A DNA stretch of 64,000 nucleotides from Luteimicrobium sp042670205 (GTDB lineage Bacteria; Actinomycetota; Actinomycetes; Actinomycetales; Cellulomonadaceae). The notes beneath the pieces are model-generated. The model had not been told where the DNA came from. It did no database searches and was given only the letters and a program-made list of their open reading frames with translations. A program made the translations under genes and the position numbers. This document shows positions 1-8,778 of this stretch, piece by piece. Every line of letters starts with the position of its first letter. The stretch's first letter is position 1. Location: NCBI RefSeq assembly GCF_042670205.1, contig NZ_JBHUWD010000002.1, forward strand, positions 1 through 64,000, in the 5' to 3' direction.

Positions 1-69
1 AAGCTAAGCCCTTCAGCGCCGATGGTACTGCCCTGGTGACGGGGTGGGAGAGTAGGACGCCGCCGAACA
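1..69 (+). rRNA. rrf: 5S ribosomal RNA, 3' end (partial)
   Basis: The first ~69 bases match the 3' half of actinobacterial 5S rRNA: the loop region CAGCGCCGATGGTACTG at 15-31, the GGGTGGGAGAGTAGGACG segment at 42-59, and the 3' strand CCGCCGAAC that closes helix I. The 5' half lies outside the window, so this is the end of an rrn operon read on the plus strand. The exact 3' end is estimated to within one or two bases. Confidence 0.93.
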
Positions 70-80
70 CCCATTCAACC

Positions 81-109
81 GAAGGCCACCCCCACCGGGG
101 GTGGCCTTC
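81..109 (+). terminator. Terminator of the rRNA operon
   Basis: Perfect 13-bp stem (81-93 pairs with 97-109) with a 3-base loop, 12 bases after the end of 5S rRNA. There is no long T tract, as is usual in high-GC actinobacteria. Confidence 0.9.
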
Positions 110-651
110 GGCATACCCAGATACCGGCGACGCCGACGGGTCTCAGGTCGTCCAGGCTCACCCTTCGGCGGTTCGCGGTCTGCCCCCTGACACCCATGGT
201 GTCTCGCCGTGCGGTGCGTCCACGCCCGACGACTCGGGCGCTGCAGGTGGTCGTCTCGGCACGGCCGGTCAGCGCTGCACTCGGGCAGACGGCGGGCAAC
301 TCGGCGGTGCGGTCCCGGGACCGGGGACGCATGGTCCCGGCTGCTCGTGCGACGGGGCGCACGGGTGCTGGTGCGAGAGAGCGCGGCGCCCCCGTGGGAC
401 AATCGTTGCAGGAGCGCCCGGTGTGGCGCCGGCGGGCAGTCCGCGTCCTGGACGCGTCCGCTCGACGTGACGCCCGAGCCGCCGGCTCGAGCCGGCAGAA
501 GCTGACACGGGGACGACCGCGGCGAAGGTGCGAGAGCGTGCCGGTCGTCGGAGCCCCGACGCGCGGCGCCATCCAGGGCACGACAGGATCAAGAACAGTG
601 AAGCGCGTCGGGGCGACCCGCGAACATGCGCACGGAACGAGGAGCGACCAC
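110..651. other. Non-coding spacer between the rrn operon and the first CDS
   Basis: About 540 bases without a convincing gene. The frame of the downstream gene stays open here, but codons with A in the third position become frequent around 550-650, so I read it as leader rather than coding. It contains a perfect 16-bp palindrome at 481-496 and a weak -10-like GACAAT at 398-403. I see no tRNA cloverleaf. Confidence 0.6.
481..496. repeat. Perfect 16-bp palindrome GCCGGCTCGAGCCGGC
   Basis: The sequence equals its own reverse complement across 16 bases. It lies 156 bases upstream of the GTG start at 652. It could be a protein-binding site or an RNA stem in the leader; nothing in the window decides between these. 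Confidence 0.5.
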
Positions 652-2553
652 GTGAGCGATCAGGCCAGCAGCGGCGACGACGAGCGTCGCGGCAAGGACG
701 GATCCGGGCCGCGTCGGAGCCCGGACGGACGGCAGAGCCGCGGCCGTGACGAGCGTGGGGCGGACCGCGGCGGGCGGGGCTCCGGTCCTGACCGCTCTTC
801 GTACGGGCGCCGTGACGGGGACGCATCGGGGCGGGACCCGCAGCGCGGTGGCCCCCGAGGCCGCAGCGAGGGAAGCTACGGGCGCCGTGACGTCAGCTCC
901 TCGCCGCGAGGCGGCCAGGACCGTGGTGGCTCTGCGCGGCACGGCGGGCCCGCTCGTGGGTCGGACGACACGCGCCGTTCCTCGTACCGGTCCGCCGACG
1001 GCGACCGGCGAGCCTCGTACGGTCGCGACGACCGTGGGGACCGTCCGGTCTGGCGTCGTGACGGCGACGGTGGCCGTACCGATCGCGGTGCCCGGACGGG
1101 CGACGCCCGTGGCGGGCGCTCGTGGAACGAAGGCGGCCGTCCTCGTGACGATCGTCGCGGCTCGGCCGGCGGCCAGCAGGACCGTAGGGCGACGGACTCC
1201 GCGCGCGGCGGTCGTCCCCCGGCCGGTCGCACGCGGGACGAGGGCGGGTATCGCGGCAGCGACGACCGGCGTACCTCCCGCGGCGGCGGCGAGGGCCGTC
1301 CTTACGGCGGCGACGACCGGCGTACCTCCCGCGGCGGTGACGACCGACGTCCTTACGGCGCCGGCGCGGCCGGCGATCAACGCCGGTCCGGTCCGGGCCG
1401 GGCGGAGCGGGGCGGGGAGACGGGGCGCGAGCGGCGTCCCTACGCGTCGGGGCAGGGGCCTCGCCGCGACAGCGGGCCGTCGTCGTACCAGCGGGCGGAC
1501 CGTGGCGCCGGCGACGGGCGCCGTGACGGGACCGGGTTCGACCGTCCTCGTCGTGAGGGCGACCGTGGCGGGTTCGACCGTCCGCGTCGGGATGACCGGG
1601 GCGGATCTGGCGGGCGTGGTCCGTCGGAACGCCGTGGTGGCCGTCCCGACCGGGCGGGTGCGCCGCGCACCGACTCGCGACCGCCTCGCGCGTTCGAGGA
1701 CCGACCGCGTGGTCCGGAGCTCCCCGACGACGTGACGATCTCGCAGCTCGACCGCGCGGTGCGCGGCCAGCTCCGCGGACTCGCGAAGGACAACGCCGAG
1801 ACGGTCGGGCGGCACCTCGTGATGACCGGGCGTCTCCTCGACACCGACCCCGAGCTCGCGTACGAGCACGCCCAGGCGGCCGTCCGGCGCGCGGGGCGCA
1901 TCGACGTCGTGCGGGAGGCTGCCGGGCTCGCCGCGTACCGCCTCGGCCACTACGCGGAAGCGCTCCGTGAGCTCCGGACGGTGCGCCGGCTGAACGGCTC
2001 GTCCGAGCATCTGCCGATCATGGCGGACGCCGAGCGCGGTCTCGGACGCCCGGAGCGCGCCCTCGACCTGGCGCGGACGCCGGAGGCCGAGACTCTCGAC
2101 GCGTACGGCCGCACCGAGCTGGCCCTCGTGGTCGCGGGTGCGCGCCTCGACCTCGGGCAGACCGAGGCCGCCCTGGCCGTCCTCGACTCGATCCCCGCCG
2201 GCGACGTCGGCAGCCTCGAGCTGCGGCACCGCGTGAGCGAGGTCCGGGCCGACGTCCTCGAGGCGCTCGGACGGATCGACGAGGCGGGCGCGCTGCGTGT
2301 CGCTCTCGGCGAGCCGGAGGACGAGATCGTCGTGGTCGACCTCGAGGAGGACGACGAGGAAGACGACACGACCGACCGGACCGCCGACGTCTCCGAGGGT
2401 GCTCCGGAGGAGCCGAGCGAGACGGACGAGACGAACCACCCGGACGAAGAGACGTCCGACGAGCTCGCCGGCGCCACGTCGGTGGGGTCGGCCGACGTCA
2501 CAGACGGCGGGCCTGCGGAGACCGAGGCCGGCGACGAGCAGGAGGCTCGGTGA
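652..2553 (+). CDS. Arg/Gly-rich disordered protein with C-terminal TPR domain
   Basis: 633 residues. Residues ~10-355 are extremely rich in Arg, Gly, Asp and Ser, with repeated RGG, DDRR and GGDDRRTSRGG blocks. This looks like a disordered, nucleic-acid-binding RGG region. From ~361 (DVTISQLDRAVRGQL) to ~570 is an alpha-helical, TPR-like domain, followed by a tail almost entirely of Asp/Glu. The place before the HAD phosphatase and tlyA matches mycobacterial Rv1691, a TPR protein of unknown function. The start at GTG 652 is chosen because GAGGAG lies 7 bases upstream and the codon quality of the frame drops before it. Its stop overlaps the next start (GTGA). Function unknown; RNA binding is inferred from composition only. 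Confidence 0.8.
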   Translation: MSDQASSGDDERRGKDGSGPRRSPDGRQSRGRDERGADRGGRGSGPDRSSYGRRDGDASGRDPQRGGPRGRSEGSYGRRDVSSSPRGGQDRGGSARHGGPARGSDDTRRSSYRSADGDRRASYGRDDRGDRPVWRRDGDGGRTDRGARTGDARGGRSWNEGGRPRDDRRGSAGGQQDRRATDSARGGRPPAGRTRDEGGYRGSDDRRTSRGGGEGRPYGGDDRRTSRGGDDRRPYGAGAAGDQRRSGPGRAERGGETGRERRPYASGQGPRRDSGPSSYQRADRGAGDGRRDGTGFDRPRREGDRGGFDRPRRDDRGGSGGRGPSERRGGRPDRAGAPRTDSRPPRAFEDRPRGPELPDDVTISQLDRAVRGQLRGLAKDNAETVGRHLVMTGRLLDTDPELAYEHAQAAVRRAGRIDVVREAAGLAAYRLGHYAEALRELRTVRRLNGSSEHLPIMADAERGLGRPERALDLARTPEAETLDAYGRTELALVVAGARLDLGQTEAALAVLDSIPAGDVGSLELRHRVSEVRADVLEALGRIDEAGALRVALGEPEDEIVVVDLEEDDEEDDTTDRTADVSEGAPEEPSETDETNHPDEETSDELAGATSVGSADVTDGGPAETEAGDEQEAR

Positions 2554-3581
2554 CCGCCGGTCTGCGTGGGACGGACCGTCCGCTCGCGGAGCTCCACGAC
2601 CTGGCGCTCGTGGACCTGGACGGTGTCGTCTACAAGGGGCACGAGCCCGTTCCGCACGCCGCGGCGAGCCTGACGGCCGCGCGCGAGCGCGGGCTGGCGC
2701 TCCAGTTCGTGACGAACAACGCGTCCCGCGAGCCCGAGGCCGTCGCCGAGCAGCTGACGTCGCTCGGCGTGGACACCCGGCCGGGCGAGGTCTTCACCGC
2801 TGCCCAGGCCGGCGCTGCGCTGCTGACGACCCGCCTGGAGGCGGGCGCGCGCGTCTTGGTGGTGGGCGGCGCGGGCCTGCACACCGCGGTCAGCGCGGCG
2901 GGCTACGTGGTGGTCGCGTCGGCAGCCGACGCGCCGGACGCCGTGATCCAGGGCTTCGCCCCCACGCTCGGGTGGCCGGACCTCGCCGAGGCTGCGTACG
3001 CGGTGGCGGCCGGGGCGTGGTTCGTCGCGACGAACCTGGACCTGTCGCTGCCGACCGACCGGGGGTACGCACCGGGCAACGGAGCGCTCGTGGGCGCGGT
3101 GCAGGCGGCGACGGGCGTCCGGCCCGACAGCGCCGGCAAGCCCGAGCCGACGATGTACCGGCTGGCGGTCGAGCGCACGGGCGCGCGGTCGCCGCTCGTC
3201 GTGGGCGACCGACTCGACACCGACCTGGCGGGGGCGCGCGCCGCCGGCTATCCCGGGCTGCACGTGCTGACGGGCGTGAGCTCGGCGCGTGACGCGGTCC
3301 TCGCCCGCGCGGGCGAGCGACCGGACTACCTGGGTGCCGACCTGCGCTCGCTCGCGGACGTGCACCCGGCGCCCGAGCGTGCCGGCGACTGGTGGGCGTG
3401 CGGGGACGCGGCGGCTCGCGTCGCCGACGGCGCGCTCGAGGTCCGGGGCGACGACCTGGACGCGGTGCGCGCCGCGTGCGCGGCAGCGTGGGACGCGGCC
3501 GACCGTGGCGCACCGGTCGACCCCGACACGGTCCCGGCTCTGGGTGTGGGTTCTGCCCGCGAGGTGGCGTCGGACAGGTAG
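2550..3581 (+). CDS. HAD-IIA family phosphatase (NagD/phosphoglycolate phosphatase-like)
   Basis: 343 residues. HAD motif I is DLDG at 22-25 (nucleophile Asp22, acid Asp24). The NagD-type motif FVTNNASR is near 52-59, the motif III Lys lies in KPEPTMY near 197, and motif IV GDRLDTD is near 219-225. These place it in class IIA (cap C2) HAD phosphatases, related to NagD, PNPase and Rv1692 (glycerol-3-phosphate phosphatase in M. tuberculosis). The substrate cannot be fixed from sequence; recycling of a metabolite phosphate is the family role. The start codon overlaps the stop of the TPR gene, so the two are translationally coupled. The last ~70 residues are a less conserved extension. Confidence 0.88.
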   Translation: MTAGLRGTDRPLAELHDLALVDLDGVVYKGHEPVPHAAASLTAARERGLALQFVTNNASREPEAVAEQLTSLGVDTRPGEVFTAAQAGAALLTTRLEAGARVLVVGGAGLHTAVSAAGYVVVASAADAPDAVIQGFAPTLGWPDLAEAAYAVAAGAWFVATNLDLSLPTDRGYAPGNGALVGAVQAATGVRPDSAGKPEPTMYRLAVERTGARSPLVVGDRLDTDLAGARAAGYPGLHVLTGVSSARDAVLARAGERPDYLGADLRSLADVHPAPERAGDWWACGDAAARVADGALEVRGDDLDAVRAACAAAWDAADRGAPVDPDTVPALGVGSAREVASDR

Positions 3582-3706
3582 CGTTGTGCCGCCGGACCCG
3601 GTGCACGATCCCGGTGACCCGTGAGGGTCGGGAGGTCGCGCGGGTGGCGGCACCGCACAGGCAACAGCGCCGCGGCCGGGCCGCGGACACACCGACGGGA
3701 GTGCAG

Positions 3707-3871
3707 ATGACCAGCGACGCCGCGTACGACGCCCCGACCGGGGACGAGACGGTCGACGGCGCCGTCGGCCGGCTGCGGGAGGTCGGCGACCTTCCCCTCC
3801 GCGAGCAGGTCGCGGTCTTCGAGGCGGTCCACGCGGCCCTGCAGGACCGTCTCGCGGAGACCGAGGACTGA
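3707..3871 (+). CDS. Small conserved acidic protein between HAD phosphatase and tlyA (Rv1693-like position)
   Basis: 54 residues: an acidic N terminus, then a helical segment with the pattern LRE..DLPLREQVAVFEAVHAALQ. ATG at 3707 follows GGGAG, and the next gene starts three bases after its stop. Mycobacteria also carry a tiny ORF at this place in the cluster (Rv1693). No function is known to me; co-translation with TlyA suggests a small accessory or ribosome-linked factor, but that is inference. It has no Cys and no membrane segment. Confidence 0.75.
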   Translation: MTSDAAYDAPTGDETVDGAVGRLREVGDLPLREQVAVFEAVHAALQDRLAETED

Positions 3872-3874
3872 CAC

Positions 3875-4807
3875 GTGGCGGCAAGGCTCGACGCGGAGCT
3901 GGTGCGTCGCGGCCTCGCGCGGTCGCGGCGTGAGGCGGCAGCGCTCGTGGCCGCGGGACGGGTGCGCGTCGGAGGGCGGACGGTGACCCGGCCCGCCACG
4001 CCCGCACCGACGGACGGTGAGCTCGAGGTCGACCGGCCGGCGGACGATGCCGGCTGGGCGTCCCGGGCCGCGCACAAGCTCGAGAGTGCGCTCCTCGCGC
4101 TCGACGACGCCGGGATCGCCGTCCCGGTCGACGGCGCCGTGTGCCTCGACCTGGGTGCGTCGACGGGCGGCTTCACCGACGTGCTGCTGCGCCGCGGCGC
4201 GCGACGGGTGGTGGCGGTGGACGTCGGGCACGGGCAGCTGGTCGACCGGATCCGCGAGGATCCGCGCGTCGACGTGCGCGAGGGCGTGAACGCCCGCGAC
4301 CTCGCCTCCGGCGACCTGCCGGAGCGGCCCGGGCTCGTGGTGGGCGACCTGTCGTTCATCTCGCTGGGGCACGTGCTCCCCGCCGTCGGGCGGGTCGCGG
4401 CGCCCGCCGCGTCCGCGCTGCTGCTGGTCAAGCCTCAGTTCGAGGTGGGCCGCGAGCGGCTCGGGGCCGGCGGAGTCGTCCGTGACCCCGCGCTGCACGA
4501 GGACGCCGTGCTGGGCGTGGTCGACTCGGCCCGGGCGGAGGGCTGGACGGTGCGGGCGGTCGTGCCGAGCCCGCTGCCGGGCCCGCACGGGAACCGGGAA
4601 TTCGTGCTCGTGCTGGTGCGCCGGGACGCGCCGCACGAGGAGCGAACGGGGGCGACGCCGGGCACGCTGAGCCTGCGGGACGCCGTCCGCGCGGCCGTCG
4701 CTGCACCGGTGGAGCAGGCCGACGACGACTGGAGCGCCCCGCCGACGCCGACGGCGTACGTCGTGGGCGACGGGCGGGACGACAACGACGAGGAGGTGGG
4801 CGCGTGA
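3875..4807 (+). CDS. tlyA: TlyA family rRNA 2'-O-ribose methyltransferase
   Basis: 310 residues. An S4 RNA-binding domain (~2-60, LDAELVRRGLARSRREAA) is followed by an FtsJ-type Rossmann methyltransferase: the SAM loop DLGASTGGF at ~92-100, DVGHGQL near 116, DLSFISL near 156 and the catalytic-lysine motif LVKPQFE near 185. The family methylates 16S C1409 and 23S C1920 and so confers capreomycin susceptibility in mycobacteria. Start GTG at 3875. The last ~60 residues, after the methyltransferase fold, are variable and acidic. The stop overlaps nadK, consistent with one transcript. Confidence 0.93.
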   Translation: MAARLDAELVRRGLARSRREAAALVAAGRVRVGGRTVTRPATPAPTDGELEVDRPADDAGWASRAAHKLESALLALDDAGIAVPVDGAVCLDLGASTGGFTDVLLRRGARRVVAVDVGHGQLVDRIREDPRVDVREGVNARDLASGDLPERPGLVVGDLSFISLGHVLPAVGRVAAPAASALLLVKPQFEVGRERLGAGGVVRDPALHEDAVLGVVDSARAEGWTVRAVVPSPLPGPHGNREFVLVLVRRDAPHEERTGATPGTLSLRDAVRAAVAAPVEQADDDWSAPPTPTAYVVGDGRDDNDEEVGA

Positions 4808-5739
4808 GCGCGCGCAAGGTGGTCATCGTGGCGCACGGCGGCCGGCCGGAGGCCCTCGCCGCGCTGACGGAGACGATCCGTGAGCTGCAGGCGGCCGGCT
4901 TCGAGGCGGTCCTGCACGACGACGACCTCGCGGAGGCGTTCGGCGACCCCGTCGACGTCGTGCGGACCCGGGAGGGCATCGGGGACGCCGAGCTCGTCCT
5001 CGTCCTGGGCGGCGACGGCACGATCCTGCGCGCCGCCGAGCTCACGCACGGCACGGGCGTGCCGCTGCTGGGGGTGAACCTGGGGCACGTCGGCTTCCTC
5101 GCCGAGTTCGACCGGGAAGACCTGCACCAGGCCGTCCAGCGTCTCGCGGCGGGCGAGTACACGGTCGAGGAGCGCGGAGTGCTCGAGGTGACCGTGACGC
5201 GTCCCGGCGACGACGAGCCGCTGCGCGGGTGGGCTCTCAACGAGGCGACCCTCGAGAAGGCCGACCGGTCGCGGATGATCGAGGTCGCGATCGCGGTCGA
5301 CGGGCGGCCGCTGTCGTCGTTCGGCTGCGACGGCGTGGTGCTCTCGACCGCGACGGGCTCGACCGCGCACGCGTTCTCCGCCGGCGGCCCCGTGGTGTGG
5401 CCCGACGTCGACGCGATGCTGCTCGTCCCGATCGCCGCGCACGCCCTGTTCGCGCGGCCCCTGGTCGTCGGGCCGTCGTCGTCGCTGGGGCTGGAGATCC
5501 TGACGACGTCGGTGTCGCCTGGCATGCTCACGTGCGACGGGCGGCGGCGCGTCGACATGCCCGTCGGCTCGCGCGTGGAGGTGCGACGTGGCCCGGAGCC
5601 GATCCGGCTCGCCCGGCTCAACCGGGCGCCGTTCACGGACCGGCTCGTCGACAAGTTCGCGCTGCCCGTCGTCGGGTGGCGGCAGCTCGCCGCGTCACGC
5701 GCGGCCCACGAGGGCGTCACGCCGGGGAAGGGGGTCTGA
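4804..5739 (+). CDS. nadK: NAD kinase
   Basis: 311 residues. It has the GGDGT motif at ~69-73 and the NE/D motif NEATLEKADRSRMIE near 146-160. The glycine-rich GCDGVVLSTATGSTAHAFSA block near 175-195 is diagnostic of ATP/polyphosphate NAD kinases. The enzyme phosphorylates NAD to NADP in the cytosol. GTG start at 4804 overlaps the tlyA stop, and recN begins immediately after its stop, as in mycobacteria (Rv1694-Rv1696) and Streptomyces. Confidence 0.95.
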   Translation: MSARKVVIVAHGGRPEALAALTETIRELQAAGFEAVLHDDDLAEAFGDPVDVVRTREGIGDAELVLVLGGDGTILRAAELTHGTGVPLLGVNLGHVGFLAEFDREDLHQAVQRLAAGEYTVEERGVLEVTVTRPGDDEPLRGWALNEATLEKADRSRMIEVAIAVDGRPLSSFGCDGVVLSTATGSTAHAFSAGGPVVWPDVDAMLLVPIAAHALFARPLVVGPSSSLGLEILTTSVSPGMLTCDGRRRVDMPVGSRVEVRRGPEPIRLARLNRAPFTDRLVDKFALPVVGWRQLAASRAAHEGVTPGKGV

Positions 5740-7497
5740 GTGCTCGAGGAGATCGCGATCGAGAACCTCGGGGTCATCGACTCCGCTCGCATCGTGCTCG
5801 GCCCTGGTCTCACGGTCATCACGGGCGAGACCGGCGCCGGCAAGACGATGCTCCTGACCGGCCTCTCACTGCTCATGGGTGGCCGGGCCGACCCCGCGAC
5901 GGTCCGTCCCGGAGCGGCCAAGGCCGTGGCCGAGGGACGGCTCCGCGTCCCCGACGGCTCCGGCGCGGCCGCGGTCGTGGACGAGTCCGGCGGGGCGCTC
6001 GACGACGACGGGACGGTCGTGGTGGTCCGCACGGTGGCCGCCGAGGGGCGCTCGCGCGCCCACGTGGGCGGCCGCGGGGTGCCGCAGGCCGTCCTCGCCG
6101 ACCTCGCCGCCGAGCTCGTGACGGTGCACGGGCAGGCCGACCAGCTGCGCCTGCGCGCACCGGCGCAGCAGCGGGCGGCGCTCGACGCGTTCGCGGGCGC
6201 GGACCACGCGGCCACGCTCGGGCGCTACCGTGCCGCCTGGACCGAACGGGGGGCCCTGGCCGCGCGCCTCGAGGAGCTCACGGGCGCCGCCCAGGAGCGC
6301 GCGCGCGAGGCCGAGCTCCTCCGCCTCGGGCTCGCGGAGGTCGAACGGGTCGAGCCGCAGCCCGGCGAGGACGACGCGCTCGACGCCCAGGTCGCCCGGC
6401 TCACCAACGTCGAGGACCTGCGCACGGCCGCCCAGCTCGCCCACGACGCCCTCTCCGGGCTCGAGGAGGCGGACGCCCAGGCGGGCGCCGTCGTCCTGCT
6501 CGACCAGGCGTGGCGCGCTCTCGACGGCGCCGCCGCGCAGGATCCGGCGCTCACCGCGCTCGCGGCACGGGTCCACGAGGCCGCGTACGCGCTGCAGGAC
6601 GCCGCGACCGAGCTCGCCTCCTACGTCCAGGACCTGCAGGCCGACCCCGCGGCGCTCGAGGCCGCGCACGCGCGGCGGGCCGAGCTCGTGGCGCTGACCC
6701 GGTCGTACGGCAGCACGATCGACGAGGTCCTCGCGTGGGCGCGCGACGCCGGGCTGCGCCTGCTCGACCTCGAGGACGACGGCACCCGCGTCGAGGAGGC
6801 CCGCGCCCGGCTCGCCGAGCTCGACACCGAGCTGCGGGGGCTCGCCGACCAGCTCACCACGAGCCGGCGCCACGCCGCGACCGAGCTCGCGGACGCGGTG
6901 ACCGCCGAGCTGGCGGGCCTCGCGATGTCGGGCGCACGGCTCGCGGTGCGGGTCGACGACGCCGACGAGCCGGGCCCGTGGGGTGCGGACGTCGTCGCGC
7001 TCGAGCTCGTCCCGCACGCGGGGGCGCCCGCCCGCCCGCTCGGCAAGGGGGCGTCGGGCGGCGAGCTCTCGCGCGTGATGCTGGCGATCGAGGTGGCGCT
7101 CGCGGAGCGCCACGGTGACGCGTCCGACGCGCCGCTGCCCGCCTTCGTGTTCGACGAGGTCGACGCCGGGGTCGGTGGCCGCGCGGCCGTCGAGGTCGGC
7201 CGCCGCCTGGCCGAGCTCGCCCGGCGCGCCCAGGTGATCGTCGTCACGCACCTCGCCCAGGTCGCCGCGTTCGCCGACACGCACGTCGTCGTCGCCAAGT
7301 CCACCAGCGGCGGGGCGGGGACCGAGAGCGCTGCCCCCGTGACCGCCTCGGACGTGCGCGCCGTCGACGGCGACGAGCGCGTCCGCGAGCTCGCTCGGAT
7401 GCTCTCGGGGCAGGAGGACTCGGACGCGGCGCTCCGCCACGCGGCCGAGCTCCTGGAGGCCGGCCGGCCGGCCGCGGCACCGGACGTGGGACGATAG
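5740..7497 (+). CDS. recN: DNA repair protein RecN
   Basis: 585 residues, normal for RecN. Walker A GETGAGKT is at 29-36. Long coiled-coil arms with many Leu/Glu heptads span ~155-375. The signature GGELSRVMLAIE is near 440, Walker B FDEVDAGVGG near 471 and the switch motif VTHLAQVAAFADTH near 499. RecN is an SMC-like ATPase that gathers DNA ends at double-strand breaks for recombination. GTG start directly abuts the nadK stop (TGA then GTG). I see no clear LexA box in front of it, so expression is probably with the operon. Confidence 0.95.
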   Translation: MLEEIAIENLGVIDSARIVLGPGLTVITGETGAGKTMLLTGLSLLMGGRADPATVRPGAAKAVAEGRLRVPDGSGAAAVVDESGGALDDDGTVVVVRTVAAEGRSRAHVGGRGVPQAVLADLAAELVTVHGQADQLRLRAPAQQRAALDAFAGADHAATLGRYRAAWTERGALAARLEELTGAAQERAREAELLRLGLAEVERVEPQPGEDDALDAQVARLTNVEDLRTAAQLAHDALSGLEEADAQAGAVVLLDQAWRALDGAAAQDPALTALAARVHEAAYALQDAATELASYVQDLQADPAALEAAHARRAELVALTRSYGSTIDEVLAWARDAGLRLLDLEDDGTRVEEARARLAELDTELRGLADQLTTSRRHAATELADAVTAELAGLAMSGARLAVRVDDADEPGPWGADVVALELVPHAGAPARPLGKGASGGELSRVMLAIEVALAERHGDASDAPLPAFVFDEVDAGVGGRAAVEVGRRLAELARRAQVIVVTHLAQVAAFADTHVVVAKSTSGGAGTESAAPVTASDVRAVDGDERVRELARMLSGQEDSDAALRHAAELLEAGRPAAAPDVGR

Positions 7498-7502
7498 CCC
7501 CG

Positions 7503-8684
7503 ATGAGACTCACGCTGCGCAGGCCGCCGTCCGACCAGGACGCGAGCGACGTCCAGGGCCCCGCGAGGGTCGACCGGCGCACCAAGGCGCTGACGAAGCG
7601 GCTCGACCCGGGGGACGTCGCGGTCATCGACCACGAGGACATCGACCGCGTCGCGGCCGATGCCCTCGTCGCTGCGCGCCCCGCAGCCGTGCTCAACGCC
7701 GCGAAGTCCATCTCGGGCCGCTACCCGAACCTCGGCCCCCAGGTCCTGGTCGAGGCGGGGATCCCGCTGGTCGACGATCTCGGGCCCGACGTGATGTCCG
7801 TGCACGAGGGCACGCAGCTCCGCGTCGAGGGCGGCGACGTCTACGCGGGCGACGAGCTCGTCGCGTCAGGGCAGGACCAGGACGAGGCGAGCGTGCTGGA
7901 GGCGATGGACGCCGCGCGCGAGGGCCTGTCGGCCGAGCTCGAGGCGTTCGCCGCCAACACGATGGAGTACCTCACGCGCGAGAAGGACCTCCTCCTCGAC
8001 GGCGTGGGCGTGCCCGACATCAGCACGCCGATCGACGGACGGCACGTCCTCATCGTCGTGCGCGGCTACCACTACCGCGAGGACCTGCAGATCCTCCGGC
8101 CCTACATCACCGACTACAAGCCGGTGCTCGTCGGCGTCGACGGCGGCGCGGACGCGATCCTCGACGAGGGGTTCAAGCCGGACCTCATCGTCGGGGACAT
8201 GGACTCGGTGTCCGACCGGGCGCTCGCGTGCGGGGCGGAGATCGTCGTGCACGCGTACCGCGACGGGCGCGCCCCGGGCCTCGAGCGGGTCCAGCAGCTC
8301 GGCGTGGACCCGGTCGTGTTCCCCGCGACGGGCACGAGCGAGGACATCGCGATGCTCATCGCCGACGACAAGGGCGCCGAGGTGATCGTCGCGGTCGGCA
8401 CGCACGCGACGCTCGTCGAGTTCCTCGACAAGGGGCGCGCGGGCATGGCGAGCACCTTCCTCACCCGCCTCCGGGTCGGCAGCAAGCTCGTCGACGCCAA
8501 GGGCGTCTCGCGGCTGTACCGTTCGACGATCTCGAACGTCCAGCTCGTGCTCCTCTCGCTCGCCGGGCTGCTCGCCGTCGTCGCGGCGCTCGCGGCGACC
8601 GCGGCCGGGCAGACCCTGTTCGGCCTCCTCGGGGCGCGGTTCGACGACGTGTGGTCGTGGATCCGCTCGCTCTTCGGCGGCTGA
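7503..8684 (+). CDS. steA: SteA-like cytokinetic protein (thiamine-pyrophosphokinase-like fold)
   Basis: 393 residues, similar to Rv1697 and to SteA of Corynebacterium glutamicum, a cytokinetic-ring protein that acts with SteB in cell separation. The N-terminal half contains LNAAKSISGRYPNLGP. The middle has a TPK-like catalytic-domain fold with GVDGGADAIL and IVGDMDSVSDRAL. Residues ~346-373 are a hydrophobic membrane segment near the C terminus. Start ATG 7503; a weak -10-like GACGAT (7490-7495) ends 7 bases upstream, so a secondary leaderless promoter is possible. The role is transferred from corynebacteria and is likely but unproven here. Confidence 0.85.
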   Translation: MRLTLRRPPSDQDASDVQGPARVDRRTKALTKRLDPGDVAVIDHEDIDRVAADALVAARPAAVLNAAKSISGRYPNLGPQVLVEAGIPLVDDLGPDVMSVHEGTQLRVEGGDVYAGDELVASGQDQDEASVLEAMDAAREGLSAELEAFAANTMEYLTREKDLLLDGVGVPDISTPIDGRHVLIVVRGYHYREDLQILRPYITDYKPVLVGVDGGADAILDEGFKPDLIVGDMDSVSDRALACGAEIVVHAYRDGRAPGLERVQQLGVDPVVFPATGTSEDIAMLIADDKGAEVIVAVGTHATLVEFLDKGRAGMASTFLTRLRVGSKLVDAKGVSRLYRSTISNVQLVLLSLAGLLAVVAALAATAAGQTLFGLLGARFDDVWSWIRSLFGG

Positions 8685-8778
8685 CGCCCGCGCCGACGGC
8701 CCCGACGCCGTCGCCCACCGCACCCGGCCCGCACCCGACCGTCGGCACGACGCCCGACCGTGACCAAGAAAGCCCTTC

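Noticed and set aside
196..651. N-terminal extension of the RGG/TPR protein upstream of GTG 652
   Set aside because: The frame is open, but codon third positions lose GC, and a good GAGGAG site precedes GTG 652. GTG 421 with AGGAG was considered and judged weaker.
5229..7118. A 629-codon plus-strand frame across nadK-recN
   Set aside because: Overlaps two certain genes in another frame and reads as Arg/Gly/Ala low complexity.
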